43,221 bases of DNA from an uncultured Pelagibacteraceae bacterium (GCA_902522225.1 CABYUS010000008.1:1-43221); one strand, 5' to 3'; shown: positions 31,411 to 40,596, numbered from the stretch's first letter. Numbers and translations: made by a program. Notes: generated by a model not told the origin, from the letters alone.

Positions 31411-34101
31411 TTAACCTGTATTTTTCATTGCAGCAGATATACCTGCTATTGATGACATCATCGCGTCTTCTAAAAATTTCTTATTATGTGGTTTAATATT
31501 TTTAATTAATAATTTTTTCATTACTGTAGCTTGTAAAACATTTAATATTTCAGAATAAATACCTCTTGCGATAAGAGATGTTCTAAACTGTTTTCTAGCT
31601 TTTAGTATCTCATTTGGTGTAATGTCTTTATTAAGTTTTTTAATAATCTCAAATTCTTTTCTTAATTTATCCCCAAGTTTTTTTAATTTTTTGTCAGCCA
31701 GATTATTTTCATAAATTTTAGAAACTTTTGGATCTACTTTTGAAATTACCATATCTAGAATATCCATAGTTGAATTGAAAAATGGCCAATGCCTTTCCAT
31801 CTCAATTAACATTTTTTTATATTTTTTAATTGATGATAAACTCAAAGCATCTGATGTTCCAAGCCACGCAGGTAACATAAGTCTTATCTGAGTCCAAGCA
31901 AATACCCAAGGTATTGCTCTCAAACTTTGAATATTATCAACATTTTTTCTCTTAGATGGTCTTGAACCAATTGAAAGTTTTCCAAGTGATACATGTGGTG
32001 TAACAGTTTTAAAATATCTAATAAAATCAGAATTATCGTTAATATTATGTCTGTATGAATCTGTTGAAATTATTGTCATTTTCTCAATTAATTTTCTCCA
32101 ACTTTTTTTAGGTTTTGGTGGAGGATTTAATGTAGCTTCCATTACAGCTCCTAAATAACTGCAAAGATTATATTTTGCTAATGGTTCATAACCATATTTT
32201 TGCTGAATAACTTCACCTTGATCTGTAATTCTAATTTTTGCATTTACAGATCCTGGTGGTTGAGATTTTAATGTAGCCTGAATCGGCCCACCTCCTCTAC
32301 CGGCTGATCCTCCTCGTCCATGAAAAAAAATAATTTCTATTTTATATTTTTTACCTAATTGAGTTAATTCTTCTTGAAGTTTATATTGGTGCCAACCTGC
32401 TGACAATTTACCAGCATCTTTGCTTGAGTCGGAATAGCCAATCATTATCTCTTGCTCATTTTTTATGTACTTTCTGTACCATTTTATTGAAAAAAGTGAG
32501 CCCATTGTTGACTTTGCATTTTTTAAATCATCCAAAGTTTCAAAAAGTGGAACTACTCTTAATTTATTTTTAATACCTGCTTCTTTTTGCAAAAGAGAAA
32601 CTGCCAAAATATCTGAAGCTTTAGATGTCATAGATATAACATAAGCTCCTAAACATTCTGGTGGTTCATCTGCAAGTACTTTAAATGTTTTCCATACTTC
32701 TTTATTTTCTTTATTTAAAATAATGTTATCTGAAAAAAATTTAGACTTAGAAGTAATTTTTGAAATTAAAAATTTTATTTTTTTTTGTTCCGTCCATTGA
32801 TCATAATTAGATTTTAATTTTTTTTTAACAACTTCTGAAATTACCTGGGTATGTCGAGAAGACTCTTGTCTAATATCTAATCTTGCTAAATTTATTCCAA
32901 AACATTTTGCTCTCCTCATAAGGTCAAGTAATTCGCCGCTCGCAATATTTTCGCTTTGATTTTTTTCTAAAGATTCTCTTACTACTCTCAATGGTTTAAG
33001 AATTTCTTCCCTATTAAATAAAAGTTTTTTTTGGTCTAAAGGTTTGTTATGATTTAAATGTTGCTCTATATGAGTATGAGTTATTCTCATTTTATTTCTT
33101 AGAGGTCTTAAATAAACTCTATAAGGTTCAAAAGTCTTGCCAGTTGAGAGACGTATTTTTTTTGAACATTTCTCCATTGAATATGAACGAATTAATTTTG
33201 TAAGCGCTTTTTCATACAACTTTGCTGCTTCCCAGCGTGATAAGAGAATTACCTCTTTTGTAACAACCGAAGTAACATTAGGATTGCCGTCTCTATCCCC
33301 TCCCATCCATGAACCAAATTCAATGGGATTAAAATTTTTTGGCAAACCTTTACCCATATTCTTTACAAAAATTCCATTTAATCTTCTGTATACTTTTGGA
33401 ATAGTTTCCCAAAGACTATCCTCTATTATCGCAAGTCCCCACCTTGCTTCTTCAGATGGTGTTGGCTTAGTCCTCTTTAATTCGTCTGTATTCCATATTA
33501 TTGATATTTCATCATGTAACTGTTTATCTAATATTTTAAGTTTTGAAGGATAATTTTTAAGCAAATCTCTATGTTCTAAGATTTCAGTTAACTTATGATA
33601 TTTTTGAATTAAGGTTCTTCTCTTTACTTCCGTTGGATGCGCTGTAAGTACGATGCCAATATGCATATTTTTAGCATAATTATAAATTTTGTTTGATGAA
33701 ATTGATTTTTTTTTAAAAAGATTTTCAAAAATTTCTTCTATAAAAATATTTTTATTAATTTTATTTGATTTTGTATTTTCAAACTCATCAAGTGTTCTTG
33801 AAGCATCAATTGATTCAGCTAAGTTTACAAAGTTCATAAAATGACCAAAGGCTCTCGTTAATTTGAAAATTTTTTCTGGACTTTGTTTGTAAATTTCTAA
33901 AGATATTTTTTTAAATGGATCTTTTTTATCTTTTCCTAATATATTTGATTTTGAAAGTAGTCTTATCTTTTCAACTAATTTATAAAAATTTTCTCCTTCC
34001 TGTGTTTTTATAACTTTTCCTAAAATTGTTCCTAAAAGTCTTACATCGTCTCTTAATAATTTTGTTGGTATCCTATCGTAATACAAGTCTCTTTTAATCA
34101 T
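31411..34101 (-). CDS. ppc: phosphoenolpyruvate carboxylase
   Basis: An 896-residue cytoplasmic enzyme that carboxylates PEP to oxaloacetate and refills the TCA cycle. Catalytic signatures are present: VLTAHPTEVKRRTL, FGSWMGGDRDGNPNVT, MIGYSDSSKDAGKLSAGW and FFHGRGGSAGRGGGP. The C-terminus ends in AAMKNTG, matching the conserved family ending. The length is normal for bacterial PEPC. It is followed within three bases by ccdA and preceded by a fumarylacetoacetate-hydrolase-family gene 23 bases away, so it may be part of a leftward operon. Confidence 0.97.
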   Translation of the reverse strand: MIKRDLYYDRIPTKLLRDDVRLLGTILGKVIKTQEGENFYKLVEKIRLLSKSNILGKDKKDPFKKISLEIYKQSPEKIFKLTRAFGHFMNFVNLAESIDASRTLDEFENTKSNKINKNIFIEEIFENLFKKKSISSNKIYNYAKNMHIGIVLTAHPTEVKRRTLIQKYHKLTEILEHRDLLKNYPSKLKILDKQLHDEISIIWNTDELKRTKPTPSEEARWGLAIIEDSLWETIPKVYRRLNGIFVKNMGKGLPKNFNPIEFGSWMGGDRDGNPNVTSVVTKEVILLSRWEAAKLYEKALTKLIRSYSMEKCSKKIRLSTGKTFEPYRVYLRPLRNKMRITHTHIEQHLNHNKPLDQKKLLFNREEILKPLRVVRESLEKNQSENIASGELLDLMRRAKCFGINLARLDIRQESSRHTQVISEVVKKKLKSNYDQWTEQKKIKFLISKITSKSKFFSDNIILNKENKEVWKTFKVLADEPPECLGAYVISMTSKASDILAVSLLQKEAGIKNKLRVVPLFETLDDLKNAKSTMGSLFSIKWYRKYIKNEQEIMIGYSDSSKDAGKLSAGWHQYKLQEELTQLGKKYKIEIIFFHGRGGSAGRGGGPIQATLKSQPPGSVNAKIRITDQGEVIQQKYGYEPLAKYNLCSYLGAVMEATLNPPPKPKKSWRKLIEKMTIISTDSYRHNINDNSDFIRYFKTVTPHVSLGKLSIGSRPSKRKNVDNIQSLRAIPWVFAWTQIRLMLPAWLGTSDALSLSSIKKYKKMLIEMERHWPFFNSTMDILDMVISKVDPKVSKIYENNLADKKLKKLGDKLRKEFEIIKKLNKDITPNEILKARKQFRTSLIARGIYSEILNVLQATVMKKLLIKNIKPHNKKFLEDAMMSSIAGISAAMKNTG

Positions 34102-34124
34102 GAATTAGTTATATCAGATTTAAA

Positions 34125-34970
34125 CTAAAAATTATTGATTACTTTATGTCTCTGTTCACCTAATTTATCAATACCCAAGGTAACTTCCTCACCACCTTTT
34201 AAAAATCTAGGAGGTTTCATATTTTCACCAACACCTGGGGGAGTTCCTGTACAACAAATATCTCCTGGAAGCAAAGTCATACAATGACTCATGTAGGAAA
34301 CTAATTGTGTTATATTAAATATCATTTCTTTTGTATTTCCAGTTTGCATTCTTTCTCCATTTACATCTAGGAACATATTTAAATTTTGATGATCTGGTAA
34401 CTCATCTGAAGTTAATATAAATGGTCCAATTGGTCCAAAAGTATCAAAGCCTTTACCTTTATCCCAACCTCCTCCTTTTTTTTTCTGAAAATGTCTTTCG
34501 CTAACATCATTTACTAAAAAGAAACCTAAAACGTGTTGCATTGCATTTTCTTCTGAAACATATTTTGCAGTCTTACCGATTACAAATCCTATTTCAACTT
34601 CCCAATCTGTGTTTACTGAATTTTTTGGTATCTCAATATTATCATTGGGTCCTGACAAACTGCTAGTAAATTTAGAAAAAATAATTGGCTCTTTAGGAAT
34701 TGGCATATTTTGTTCAATTGCATGATCTCTAAAATTCAATCCAATACCTATAAATTTAGAAGGATTAGAAACACATGATCCAACTCTTAAATTTTTATTT
34801 AGAATTGGCAGGTCTTTAATTTTAATTTTTTTAATTTCTTCAATGGTATTAAAGTTTAATGTGTTTGGATTAAAATCTTTAATTATAGATGATAAATCTC
34901 TGTAATTTCCATCTTCATCAATTACTACTGGTTTCTCTTTATTGAATTCACCAATTCTTGCTAATTTCAT
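34125..34970 (-). CDS. fumarylacetoacetate hydrolase family protein
   Basis: About 281 residues from the ATG at 34970 (MKLARIGEFNKEKPVVIDED). A longer in-frame start at 35039 adds a cysteine-rich, unlikely N-terminus that lies inside a small gene. KFIGIGLNFRDHAIEQN, EPIIFSKFTSSLSGPND, TDWEVEIGFVIGKTAKYVSE and CTGTPPGVGENMKPPRFLKGG match the FAH-domain metal-binding and catalytic regions. Such enzymes hydrolyse or decarboxylate acylpyruvates and related oxo-acids. It lies downstream of an aldehyde dehydrogenase, joined through a 38-residue gene. The substrate is unknown. Confidence 0.9.
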   Translation of the reverse strand: MKLARIGEFNKEKPVVIDEDGNYRDLSSIIKDFNPNTLNFNTIEEIKKIKIKDLPILNKNLRVGSCVSNPSKFIGIGLNFRDHAIEQNMPIPKEPIIFSKFTSSLSGPNDNIEIPKNSVNTDWEVEIGFVIGKTAKYVSEENAMQHVLGFFLVNDVSERHFQKKKGGGWDKGKGFDTFGPIGPFILTSDELPDHQNLNMFLDVNGERMQTGNTKEMIFNITQLVSYMSHCMTLLPGDICCTGTPPGVGENMKPPRFLKGGEEVTLGIDKLGEQRHKVINNF

Positions 34971-35083
34971 TTTATTATGATCACTATAACAACAATTAAT
35001 AATGCAGCGGCATAATAAAAAGGCATAGTTTTTCTCCATGAAGTAAGTATTTTTGATGCTTTTTTTGCTGATTTCTTGCTCAT
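34967..35083 (-). CDS. 38-residue single-span membrane peptide
   Basis: A tiny ORF starting MSKKSAKKASKILTSWRKTM and continuing into a hydrophobic segment (PFYYAAALLIVVIVIIIK). A strongly basic cytoplasmic end and one membrane helix are clear. Its stop overlaps the fumarylacetoacetate-hydrolase-like ATG as ATGA, and its own start is three bases after the aldehyde dehydrogenase stop, with AAAGGA upstream. The charge pattern, ribosome-binding site and overlap support a real gene. Function unknown; it might tether an enzyme to the membrane. Confidence 0.7.
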   Translation of the reverse strand: MSKKSAKKASKILTSWRKTMPFYYAAALLIVVIVIIIK

Positions 35084-35086
35084 AAT

Positions 35087-36529
35087 TTATCCTTTTATTC
35101 CTAAATGTGTGTATTTAACATTTAAATAATCTTTTATTGCCATCGAACCACCTTCTCTTCCATAACCACTTTGCTTAATTCCTCCAAATGGTGCTTCAGC
35201 TATTGCAACAAAACCTGTATTTACTGCTACAGTACCAGTCTCCATTAATTCTGAAGCTTTATGAGCCTTTTCCATAGAATTTGTGCATATATAACTACAC
35301 AATCCCAATTCATGATTGTTAGCTCTTTCAACAACTTCATCGAATGATTTAAAGGATAACATTGGCACCAAAGGTCCGAAAGGTTCTTGCTTCATAATCG
35401 TAAAGTTATCTTTAACGTCATCAAAAACTGTTGGTTCATAAAAAAAACCTTTGTTAAATTCTGAAGGTCTTTTTCCTCCTAGTAAAACTTTTGCGCCTTC
35501 TTTTTTAGTTATTTCAACTAATTCTTCAACTTCATTTAATCTTTTTTTTGTTGTCAAAGGTCCCAATTGTGTTTCTGGATCTAAGCCGTTTCCTATTTTC
35601 AATTTTTTAGTTTTTTCAATAAATAAATTTATAAATTCGTCTTTTTTAGTATCTTGAATGTAAAACCTATTTGGTGAAATACATACCTGGCCATTATTTC
35701 TAAATTTAGCACTAATTGCCATATCTGTAGCTTTTTGAATATCAGCATCATCAAAAACTATAAATGGAGAATGTCCAGACAACTCCATTGTAACTCTTTG
35801 AACTTTATCAGCTGCTTGCTTTAATATTAACTTGCCTACTCTTGAAGATCCAGTGATTGATATTTTTTTTATTATATCTGAAGATATAAGCTGTTGTGCA
35901 ATGGCTGGTGGATCACCAGATAGAAGATTAACCACGCCTGGCGGAACGCCACACTCTCTACATATATCGACTAATTCCATTATAACACCTGGTGTAATTA
36001 CATCAGGTTTAATAATAACTGAACATCCAGCAGCTAGTGCTGTAGAAATTTTTCTTGATGAAAGTACCAAAGGGAAATTCCATGGCGACAGCGCAGCAAC
36101 TACACCTATTGGTTGATAGTAAACATGAACTCTTGTATCTTTAAATCTACTCTCAACAGTTTGTCCATAAATTCTTTTTGTTTCTTCTGCATTCCATTCA
36201 AATATATCCGCTGAACCATTTACCTCTGCTAAACCTTCTATTAATGGTTTCCCGACCTCTAAAGCCATCCATTTCGCTAAGACATCTTTTTTTTCTCGTA
36301 TCCTATCTGCTATTCTTCTTATAATGTAAGATCTCTCCCAAGCAGGGGTATTCTTCCAAATATTCAATCCATTTTCTGCAGATTGAAGTGCTTTACTTAC
36401 ATCCTCTGGTGATGCTTTTGAAGCATTACCTATTACTTCTTCATTTGCTGGATTAATTACTTCATAAGTTTCTTTATTTGAAGATTCTTGCCACTTACCA
36501 TTTATAAATTGACCAAATTCTTTATACAT
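35087..36529 (-). CDS. NAD(P)-dependent aldehyde dehydrogenase
   Basis: A 480-residue ALDH-superfamily enzyme. WNFPLVLSSRKISTALAAGC is the cofactor entry, FDDADIQKATDMAISAKFRNNGQVCISPNR includes the catalytic cysteine (NNGQVCI), and MELSGHSPFIVFD the catalytic Glu. EPFGPLVPMLSF is the usual C-terminal motif. The sequence most resembles the succinate-semialdehyde/glycolaldehyde/lactaldehyde group. It is the first gene of a leftward set with a micro-gene and an FAH hydrolase, so it may act on an oxo-acid or semialdehyde breakdown product. It is divergent from an EamA transporter. Confidence 0.95.
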   Translation of the reverse strand: MYKEFGQFINGKWQESSNKETYEVINPANEEVIGNASKASPEDVSKALQSAENGLNIWKNTPAWERSYIIRRIADRIREKKDVLAKWMALEVGKPLIEGLAEVNGSADIFEWNAEETKRIYGQTVESRFKDTRVHVYYQPIGVVAALSPWNFPLVLSSRKISTALAAGCSVIIKPDVITPGVIMELVDICRECGVPPGVVNLLSGDPPAIAQQLISSDIIKKISITGSSRVGKLILKQAADKVQRVTMELSGHSPFIVFDDADIQKATDMAISAKFRNNGQVCISPNRFYIQDTKKDEFINLFIEKTKKLKIGNGLDPETQLGPLTTKKRLNEVEELVEITKKEGAKVLLGGKRPSEFNKGFFYEPTVFDDVKDNFTIMKQEPFGPLVPMLSFKSFDEVVERANNHELGLCSYICTNSMEKAHKASELMETGTVAVNTGFVAIAEAPFGGIKQSGYGREGGSMAIKDYLNVKYTHLGIKG

Positions 36530-36583
36530 ATTTAATTTAATTTAGAATATATTTTAAAAAAGCATGATAGTTTATTTATTCTA

Positions 36584-37441
36584 ATGGTCAAACTTTTTCC
36601 TATTATATTCATTGTTCTTTGGTCTTCTGCATTTGTTACCACAAAACCAATTGTTAATAATAGTGATCCTTTTTCAGCTTTAGCATTTAGATTTCTGTTT
36701 GTTGCAATAGGTTTTTTTCTTTTTTCACTATACGGAAAAAAAAAGATTTTTATAAAAAAAAAATTTTTATTTAATAGTATTGGAACTGGCATTCTGTTTC
36801 ATGGCTTTTATTTAGGAGGAGTTTTTTACTCAGTATTTGTTGGGTTGCCAGTTAATGTTGCGGCATTGATTGTAACACTACAGCCCATATTAACTAATGC
36901 ACTGGCAGGCAAATTTTTAGATGAGAAAGTTCAATTACAGCAATGGTTAGGTGTTATGTTAGGTTTTGTTGGTGCTACTCTAGTAATAGGATTAGATATT
37001 GGAGAAGATCTTCCAATGGATGGTATTGTTGCAGTGATAATATCATTAATTGCAATAACTGCATCAACTATATGGCAAAAGAAAGTTAGTGATGATGTTC
37101 CGCTATCAGTTAACAACATGTATCAGGCAATTGGAGCGGTTATATTTCATTTACTGATTATATTTTTATTTTTTAATGAACCATTCCTAAATATAACATC
37201 TGAGTTTTTATTTGCGATGAGTCATCAAATAATACTAGTGTCTTTTGGTGCATTCTCTATTTTAATGTTTTTGATTAAATCTAATACTGCTAGTAAAACT
37301 GTTTCATTATTTTTTTTAATCCCTTGTGTAACAGCTCTAATGTCCTGGTACTTTTTAGATGAAATATTAACTAATATTGATGTATTAGGTTTTTTTATAG
37401 CTTCTATTGGGGTGTATATATCGAATTATAAAAAAAATTAA
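36584..37441 (+). CDS. EamA/DMT-family transporter
   Basis: A 285-residue inner-membrane protein with about ten helices in two EamA repeats. The repeats are marked by ALAFRFLFVAIGFFLFSL and AALIVTLQPILTNALAGKF in the first half and by a second half ending in FLIPCVTALMSWYFLDEIL. Members export or import metabolites, often amino acids or nucleotides. It is divergent from aldehyde dehydrogenase and convergent with a second EamA transporter, four bases away. Substrate unknown. Confidence 0.88.
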   Translation: MVKLFPIIFIVLWSSAFVTTKPIVNNSDPFSALAFRFLFVAIGFFLFSLYGKKKIFIKKKFLFNSIGTGILFHGFYLGGVFYSVFVGLPVNVAALIVTLQPILTNALAGKFLDEKVQLQQWLGVMLGFVGATLVIGLDIGEDLPMDGIVAVIISLIAITASTIWQKKVSDDVPLSVNNMYQAIGAVIFHLLIIFLFFNEPFLNITSEFLFAMSHQIILVSFGAFSILMFLIKSNTASKTVSLFFLIPCVTALMSWYFLDEILTNIDVLGFFIASIGVYISNYKKN

Positions 37442-37445
37442 AAAA

Positions 37446-38339
37446 TTATATTTTTTTTATTTTAAAATTGCCTGATCTTTTAACTAAATAAATTCCAATT
37501 ACTACAGCAATCACAGCAACTAAAACTTTTGGTGTAATTAATTCACCTAAGAAAATGTAGCTTAATATAATTCCAAATATTGGAATTAAATAAGAAACCT
37601 GGGACTGAAAAATTAAACCATTATTTTTTAATATTCTAAATCTTAATAACCAAGCAATGCCTGTGGAAACAAAACCCAAATAAATTACTGAAATTGTAGA
37701 CTCTATACTTGGAGTGACGCTCCATGGTTTTTCTAAAATGGCAGTAATAGGAATTAAAATTATTACTGCCCAAATTAATATAGAACCTGTTACATTTTCA
37801 TTTTTTTTGTTACTAATTTTTAGTGTTAAAACACCGCCAATAACATAGCATGTAGATCCGATTAATATTAATAATGCTGATGTGAAATTATTATCATTTA
37901 TAAGTAAATTATCAGAGAATAAATATACTATTCCAGAAAATCCTAAAACTATACCTATTGTTTTATAAAAATTAAATTTTTCATTTTTGGTAAAAAAATG
38001 TCCTAAAATTGTAGAGCTTAATGGAGTTGTAGACATTAAGATTGCAGCTAAATTACTTTGAACATTCTTAACGCCATAAGCAATAAGGAAAAAAGGTACT
38101 ACCAAATTGATAAATCCAATTAAAGCAAACCACATCCAATCTTTTGAAAAAGCTTCAATTTTAATTTTTTTAAAAAAACATAATATTAAGACTGGTAGAG
38201 ATCCTAATAGAACTCTTAAAAAAGCTATAGTCACTGGTCCGAATGAATTTGTGGCAATTTTAATGTTAAAAAAAGCAGATGCCCATATTAAAGATAAAAT
38301 TATAAGAAGAATATAATCAGTTAAGTTAGGTTGTCTCAT
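37446..38339 (-). CDS. EamA/DMT-family transporter
   Basis: A 297-residue membrane protein with about ten helices in two EamA repeats: SLIWASAFFNIKIATNSFGP and AFLRVLLGSLPVLILCFF at the start of repeat one, and SQVSYLIPIFGIILSYIFLG in repeat two. The C-terminus is basic (VKRSGNFKIKKI). It overlaps the upstream YbaK-family gene by four bases and is convergent with the other EamA gene. The two are not adjacent repeats of each other, and differ clearly in sequence. Substrate unknown. Confidence 0.9.
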   Translation of the reverse strand: MRQPNLTDYILLIILSLIWASAFFNIKIATNSFGPVTIAFLRVLLGSLPVLILCFFKKIKIEAFSKDWMWFALIGFINLVVPFFLIAYGVKNVQSNLAAILMSTTPLSSTILGHFFTKNEKFNFYKTIGIVLGFSGIVYLFSDNLLINDNNFTSALLILIGSTCYVIGGVLTLKISNKKNENVTGSILIWAVIILIPITAILEKPWSVTPSIESTISVIYLGFVSTGIAWLLRFRILKNNGLIFQSQVSYLIPIFGIILSYIFLGELITPKVLVAVIAVVIGIYLVKRSGNFKIKKI

Positions 38340-38818
38340 TCTGCAATTTCCTCAACTTTTCCATCTGTAATTTTTTTAAGGTCTGAAAAATTAATTTTAA
38401 AAATACAATTTGGGTGTCCTGCAGCAGCATAAATATTTTTATAACTATCTAGTGATTTATCAATAAATATATCCATTTTTTCAATTAAGCCTACTGGAGA
38501 CACTCCACCAATTGTGTAGCCAGTTACACTTTTGACCTCATCAGCACCTGCCATTTGCAAATTTTTATTTCCAATAATTTTTTTAACTTTATTTAATGAG
38601 CATTTTTTATCTCCAGAGATTAAGCACATTAAAAAGGCATCATTAGTTTTGAAGACTAAAGATTTAACAATGGCTCCTACTTCACATTTTAATGAATGCG
38701 CAGCATCTTTAGCTGTTCTAGCGGTTGCATCTAAGACCTGAACTTCCAATGTTTCGTCAAAATTATTAAGTGCTTTAGATGCTCTTTTAACCGGTTCTTT
38801 ATCTAGAATATTATTCAT
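38336..38818 (-). CDS. YbaK/EbsC-family aminoacyl-tRNA deacylase
   Basis: About 160 residues from the ATG at 38818 (MNNILDKEPVKRASKALNNF). A longer in-frame start upstream would add a hydrophobic, unsupported leader. CEVGAIVKSLVFKTNDAFLMCLISGDKK and YTIGGVSPVGLIEKMDIFID match the YbaK domain, which edits mischarged tRNA such as Cys-tRNA(Pro). It lies upstream of an EamA transporter with a four-base overlap and is divergent from glnA. Confidence 0.9.
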   Translation of the reverse strand: MNNILDKEPVKRASKALNNFDETLEVQVLDATARTAKDAAHSLKCEVGAIVKSLVFKTNDAFLMCLISGDKKCSLNKVKKIIGNKNLQMAGADEVKSVTGYTIGGVSPVGLIEKMDIFIDKSLDSYKNIYAAAGHPNCIFKINFSDLKKITDGKVEEIAE

Positions 38819-38884
38819 ACAACTAAAAATTGATTGATATATGCAAATTCTTAAGATTATATCATGCTTAAAATGCATAGGAGA

Positions 38885-38890
38885 TATAAT
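38885..38890 (+). promoter_or_regulatory. candidate -10 box for glnA
   Basis: TATAAT lies 65 bases before the glnA ATG, in the 136-base spacer shared with the divergent ybaK-type gene. I do not see a clear -35 at the right distance, so this is only a candidate. A good ribosome-binding site (AAGGAG) lies just before the ATG. Confidence 0.35.
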
Positions 38891-38954
38891 AATAATAAGC
38901 AATATTAATTTATCCATATTTGGTAGTTAATTACATAATTTATAAGGAGAAAAT

Positions 38955-40361
38955 ATGAGTGCATCAAAAGTATTAAAGCAAATGAAAGATAAAGAAGTTG
39001 AATATGTAGACTTAAGATTTACTGACCCAAGAGGTAAATTACAACATTTAACAATGGACTCTACTATTGTTGATGACGAAATGTTAAATGATGGAGTTTT
39101 TTTTGACGGTTCATCAATTGCTGGATGGAAAGCAATAAATGAATCAGATATGATTTTAAAGCCTGATTTATCAAGAACTGTAATAGATCCTTTTACTTCT
39201 CATAATACACTTATCATATTTTGTGATATTTTAGATGCTATTAATAAAACTCCTTATGAGAGGGATCCAAGAGGAATAGCGAAGAAAGCTGAAGCATATT
39301 TAAAAAAATCTGGAATTGGAGATAGAGCTTATTTTGGACCTGAACCTGAATTTTTTGTTTTTGACGATGTAAGAATTAAAAACGATATGAACGAGACTAG
39401 TTTTAGTATTGATAGTGCTGAAGGACCATACAATTCTGGGAAAAGATATGAAAATGGCAATATGGGACACAGACCTGGTATTAAAGGTGGTTACTTTCCA
39501 GTGCCACCAGTTGATAGTGCTCAAGATATGAGAGGAGAGTACTTAAAAGGTTTAAGAGATGTAGGAATAAAAGTTGAAAAACACCACCACGAAGTTGCTC
39601 CTAGTCAACATGAGCTTGGGATGTATTTTGGTACTTTGGTTGATCAGGCCGATAATGTTCAATTATACAAATATGTAGTTCAAATGGTTTCTCATTCATT
39701 TGGAAAAACAGCAACATTTATGCCTAAACCTGTGAAAGGTGATAATGGATCAGGAATGCACGTACATCAATCGATTTGGAATGGTAAAACTCCTGTTTTT
39801 TCTGGTAATAAATATTCGGGTCTTTCTCAAACTGCATTATATTATATAGGCGGTATTTTAAAACATGCCAAAGCAATTAATGCTTTCGCTAATGCAACAA
39901 CAAATAGTTATAAAAGACTAATTCCAGGATTTGAAGCACCAGTATTACTTGCTTACTCTGCAAGAAATAGATCTGCATCTTGTAGAATACCAATTACACT
40001 AAGTAAAAATGGTGCAAGATGTGAAATTAGATTTCCTGATGCATCAGGTAATCCTTATTTAACATTTGCTTCTATGTTAATGGCAGGACTTGATGGTATA
40101 AAAAATAAAATTGATCCAGGGAAATCTTTTGATAAAGATTTATATTCATTATCTGAAAAAGAATTAAAAAAAGTTCCAACGGTTTGTGGATCACTCAGGG
40201 AAGCAATGGAGAGTTTAGACAAAGATAGAAAATTCTTAACTCAAGGAAATGTCTTCACCGACGATCAAATTGATGCTTACATCGCGCTTAAGTTTGAGGA
40301 AATTCATAACTTTGAGCATACTCCTCATCCTATAGAGTTTGACATGTATTACAGCTGCTAA
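38955..40361 (+). CDS. glnA: glutamine synthetase type I
   Basis: A 468-residue enzyme making glutamine from glutamate, ammonium and ATP, the main ammonium-assimilation step. Signatures include DGSSIAGWKAINESDM, the metal-binding FGPEPEFFVFD, HHHEVAPSQHELG, and KPVKGDNGSGMHVHQS. The C-terminal DKDLYSLSEKE places a Tyr at 397, the position of the adenylylation tyrosine in the E. coli enzyme, so GlnE control is possible. Length fits the GS-I beta type. It is monocistronic, followed by a strong hairpin terminator. Confidence 0.97.
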   Translation: MSASKVLKQMKDKEVEYVDLRFTDPRGKLQHLTMDSTIVDDEMLNDGVFFDGSSIAGWKAINESDMILKPDLSRTVIDPFTSHNTLIIFCDILDAINKTPYERDPRGIAKKAEAYLKKSGIGDRAYFGPEPEFFVFDDVRIKNDMNETSFSIDSAEGPYNSGKRYENGNMGHRPGIKGGYFPVPPVDSAQDMRGEYLKGLRDVGIKVEKHHHEVAPSQHELGMYFGTLVDQADNVQLYKYVVQMVSHSFGKTATFMPKPVKGDNGSGMHVHQSIWNGKTPVFSGNKYSGLSQTALYYIGGILKHAKAINAFANATTNSYKRLIPGFEAPVLLAYSARNRSASCRIPITLSKNGARCEIRFPDASGNPYLTFASMLMAGLDGIKNKIDPGKSFDKDLYSLSEKELKKVPTVCGSLREAMESLDKDRKFLTQGNVFTDDQIDAYIALKFEEIHNFEHTPHPIEFDMYYSC

Positions 40362-40370
40362 ACTTAAATT

Positions 40371-40538
40371 TTATCTGGTAGAAGCAATTTTGTTTCTACC
40401 AGATCCTTTTTTAACAACATAGTCTTGAGTACCATTAGCACCTACATTAACTGACTTAATAAGGGATCTGAAAAAAGACATTCTTTTTTCTTTTTTTTCA
40501 GCAGCGGAATGTAAATACCTAATCTCAAATTTATTCAT
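40371..40538 (-). CDS. possible 55-residue basic protein
   Basis: An ORF starting MNKFEIRYLHSAAEKKEKRM and ending in GRNKIASTR, basic and soluble, with no signal or membrane segment. It lies downstream of sufA on the same strand and ends convergently with glnA. Its last codons lie inside the inverted repeat of the glnA terminator, so the same DNA would code on one strand and terminate on the other. Codon use looks normal for the window. There is no clear Shine-Dalgarno sequence, but a TATAAT lies nine bases before the start. The gene is plausible, not proven, and I do not recognise the family. Confidence 0.5.
   Translation of the reverse strand: MNKFEIRYLHSAAEKKEKRMSFFRSLIKSVNVGANGTQDYVVKKGSGRNKIASTR
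40373..40412 (+). terminator. glnA intrinsic terminator
   Basis: ATCTGGTAGAA (40373-40383) and TTCTACCAGAT (40394-40404) form a perfect 11-base stem with a 10-base loop, followed by CC and a run of six T. It starts 12 bases after the glnA stop. On the other strand no T-run follows, so it terminates glnA only. Confidence 0.88.
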
Positions 40539-40546
40539 TAGTTGAT

Positions 40547-40552
40547 ATTATA
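40547..40552 (-). promoter_or_regulatory. candidate -10 box of the 55-residue ORF
   Basis: On the minus strand TATAAT lies 8 bases upstream of the ORF start codon. A transcript starting at usual distance would have almost no leader. This is a weak single-motif match in AT-rich DNA. Confidence 0.25.
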
Positions 40553-40596
40553 GTAGGTATGCGTTTATTGCAAACCTGATATGCTCAAAATGGATA

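Noticed and set aside
33137..33553. 138-codon plus-strand ORF opposite ppc
   Set aside because: PEP carboxylase motifs run across this area on the minus strand, and the plus-strand translation has no recognisable features.
34971..35039. Extended start of the fumarylacetoacetate-hydrolase-like protein
   Set aside because: The extra N-terminal residues are Cys-rich and not family-like, and the same DNA codes a membrane peptide that ends in ATGA at the better start.
36532..36792. 86-codon minus-strand ORF across the start of the EamA transporter
   Set aside because: It is antisense to a well-supported transporter gene and has no feature of its own.
38819..38917. Extended start of the YbaK-family protein
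   Set aside because: The added leader is hydrophobic and unlike the family, which begins near the ATG at 38818.
38819..38954. Possible glutamine riboswitch upstream of glnA
   Set aside because: The spacer is AT-rich with no stable paired element or motif that I recognise. A covariance-model search would be needed to revisit this.
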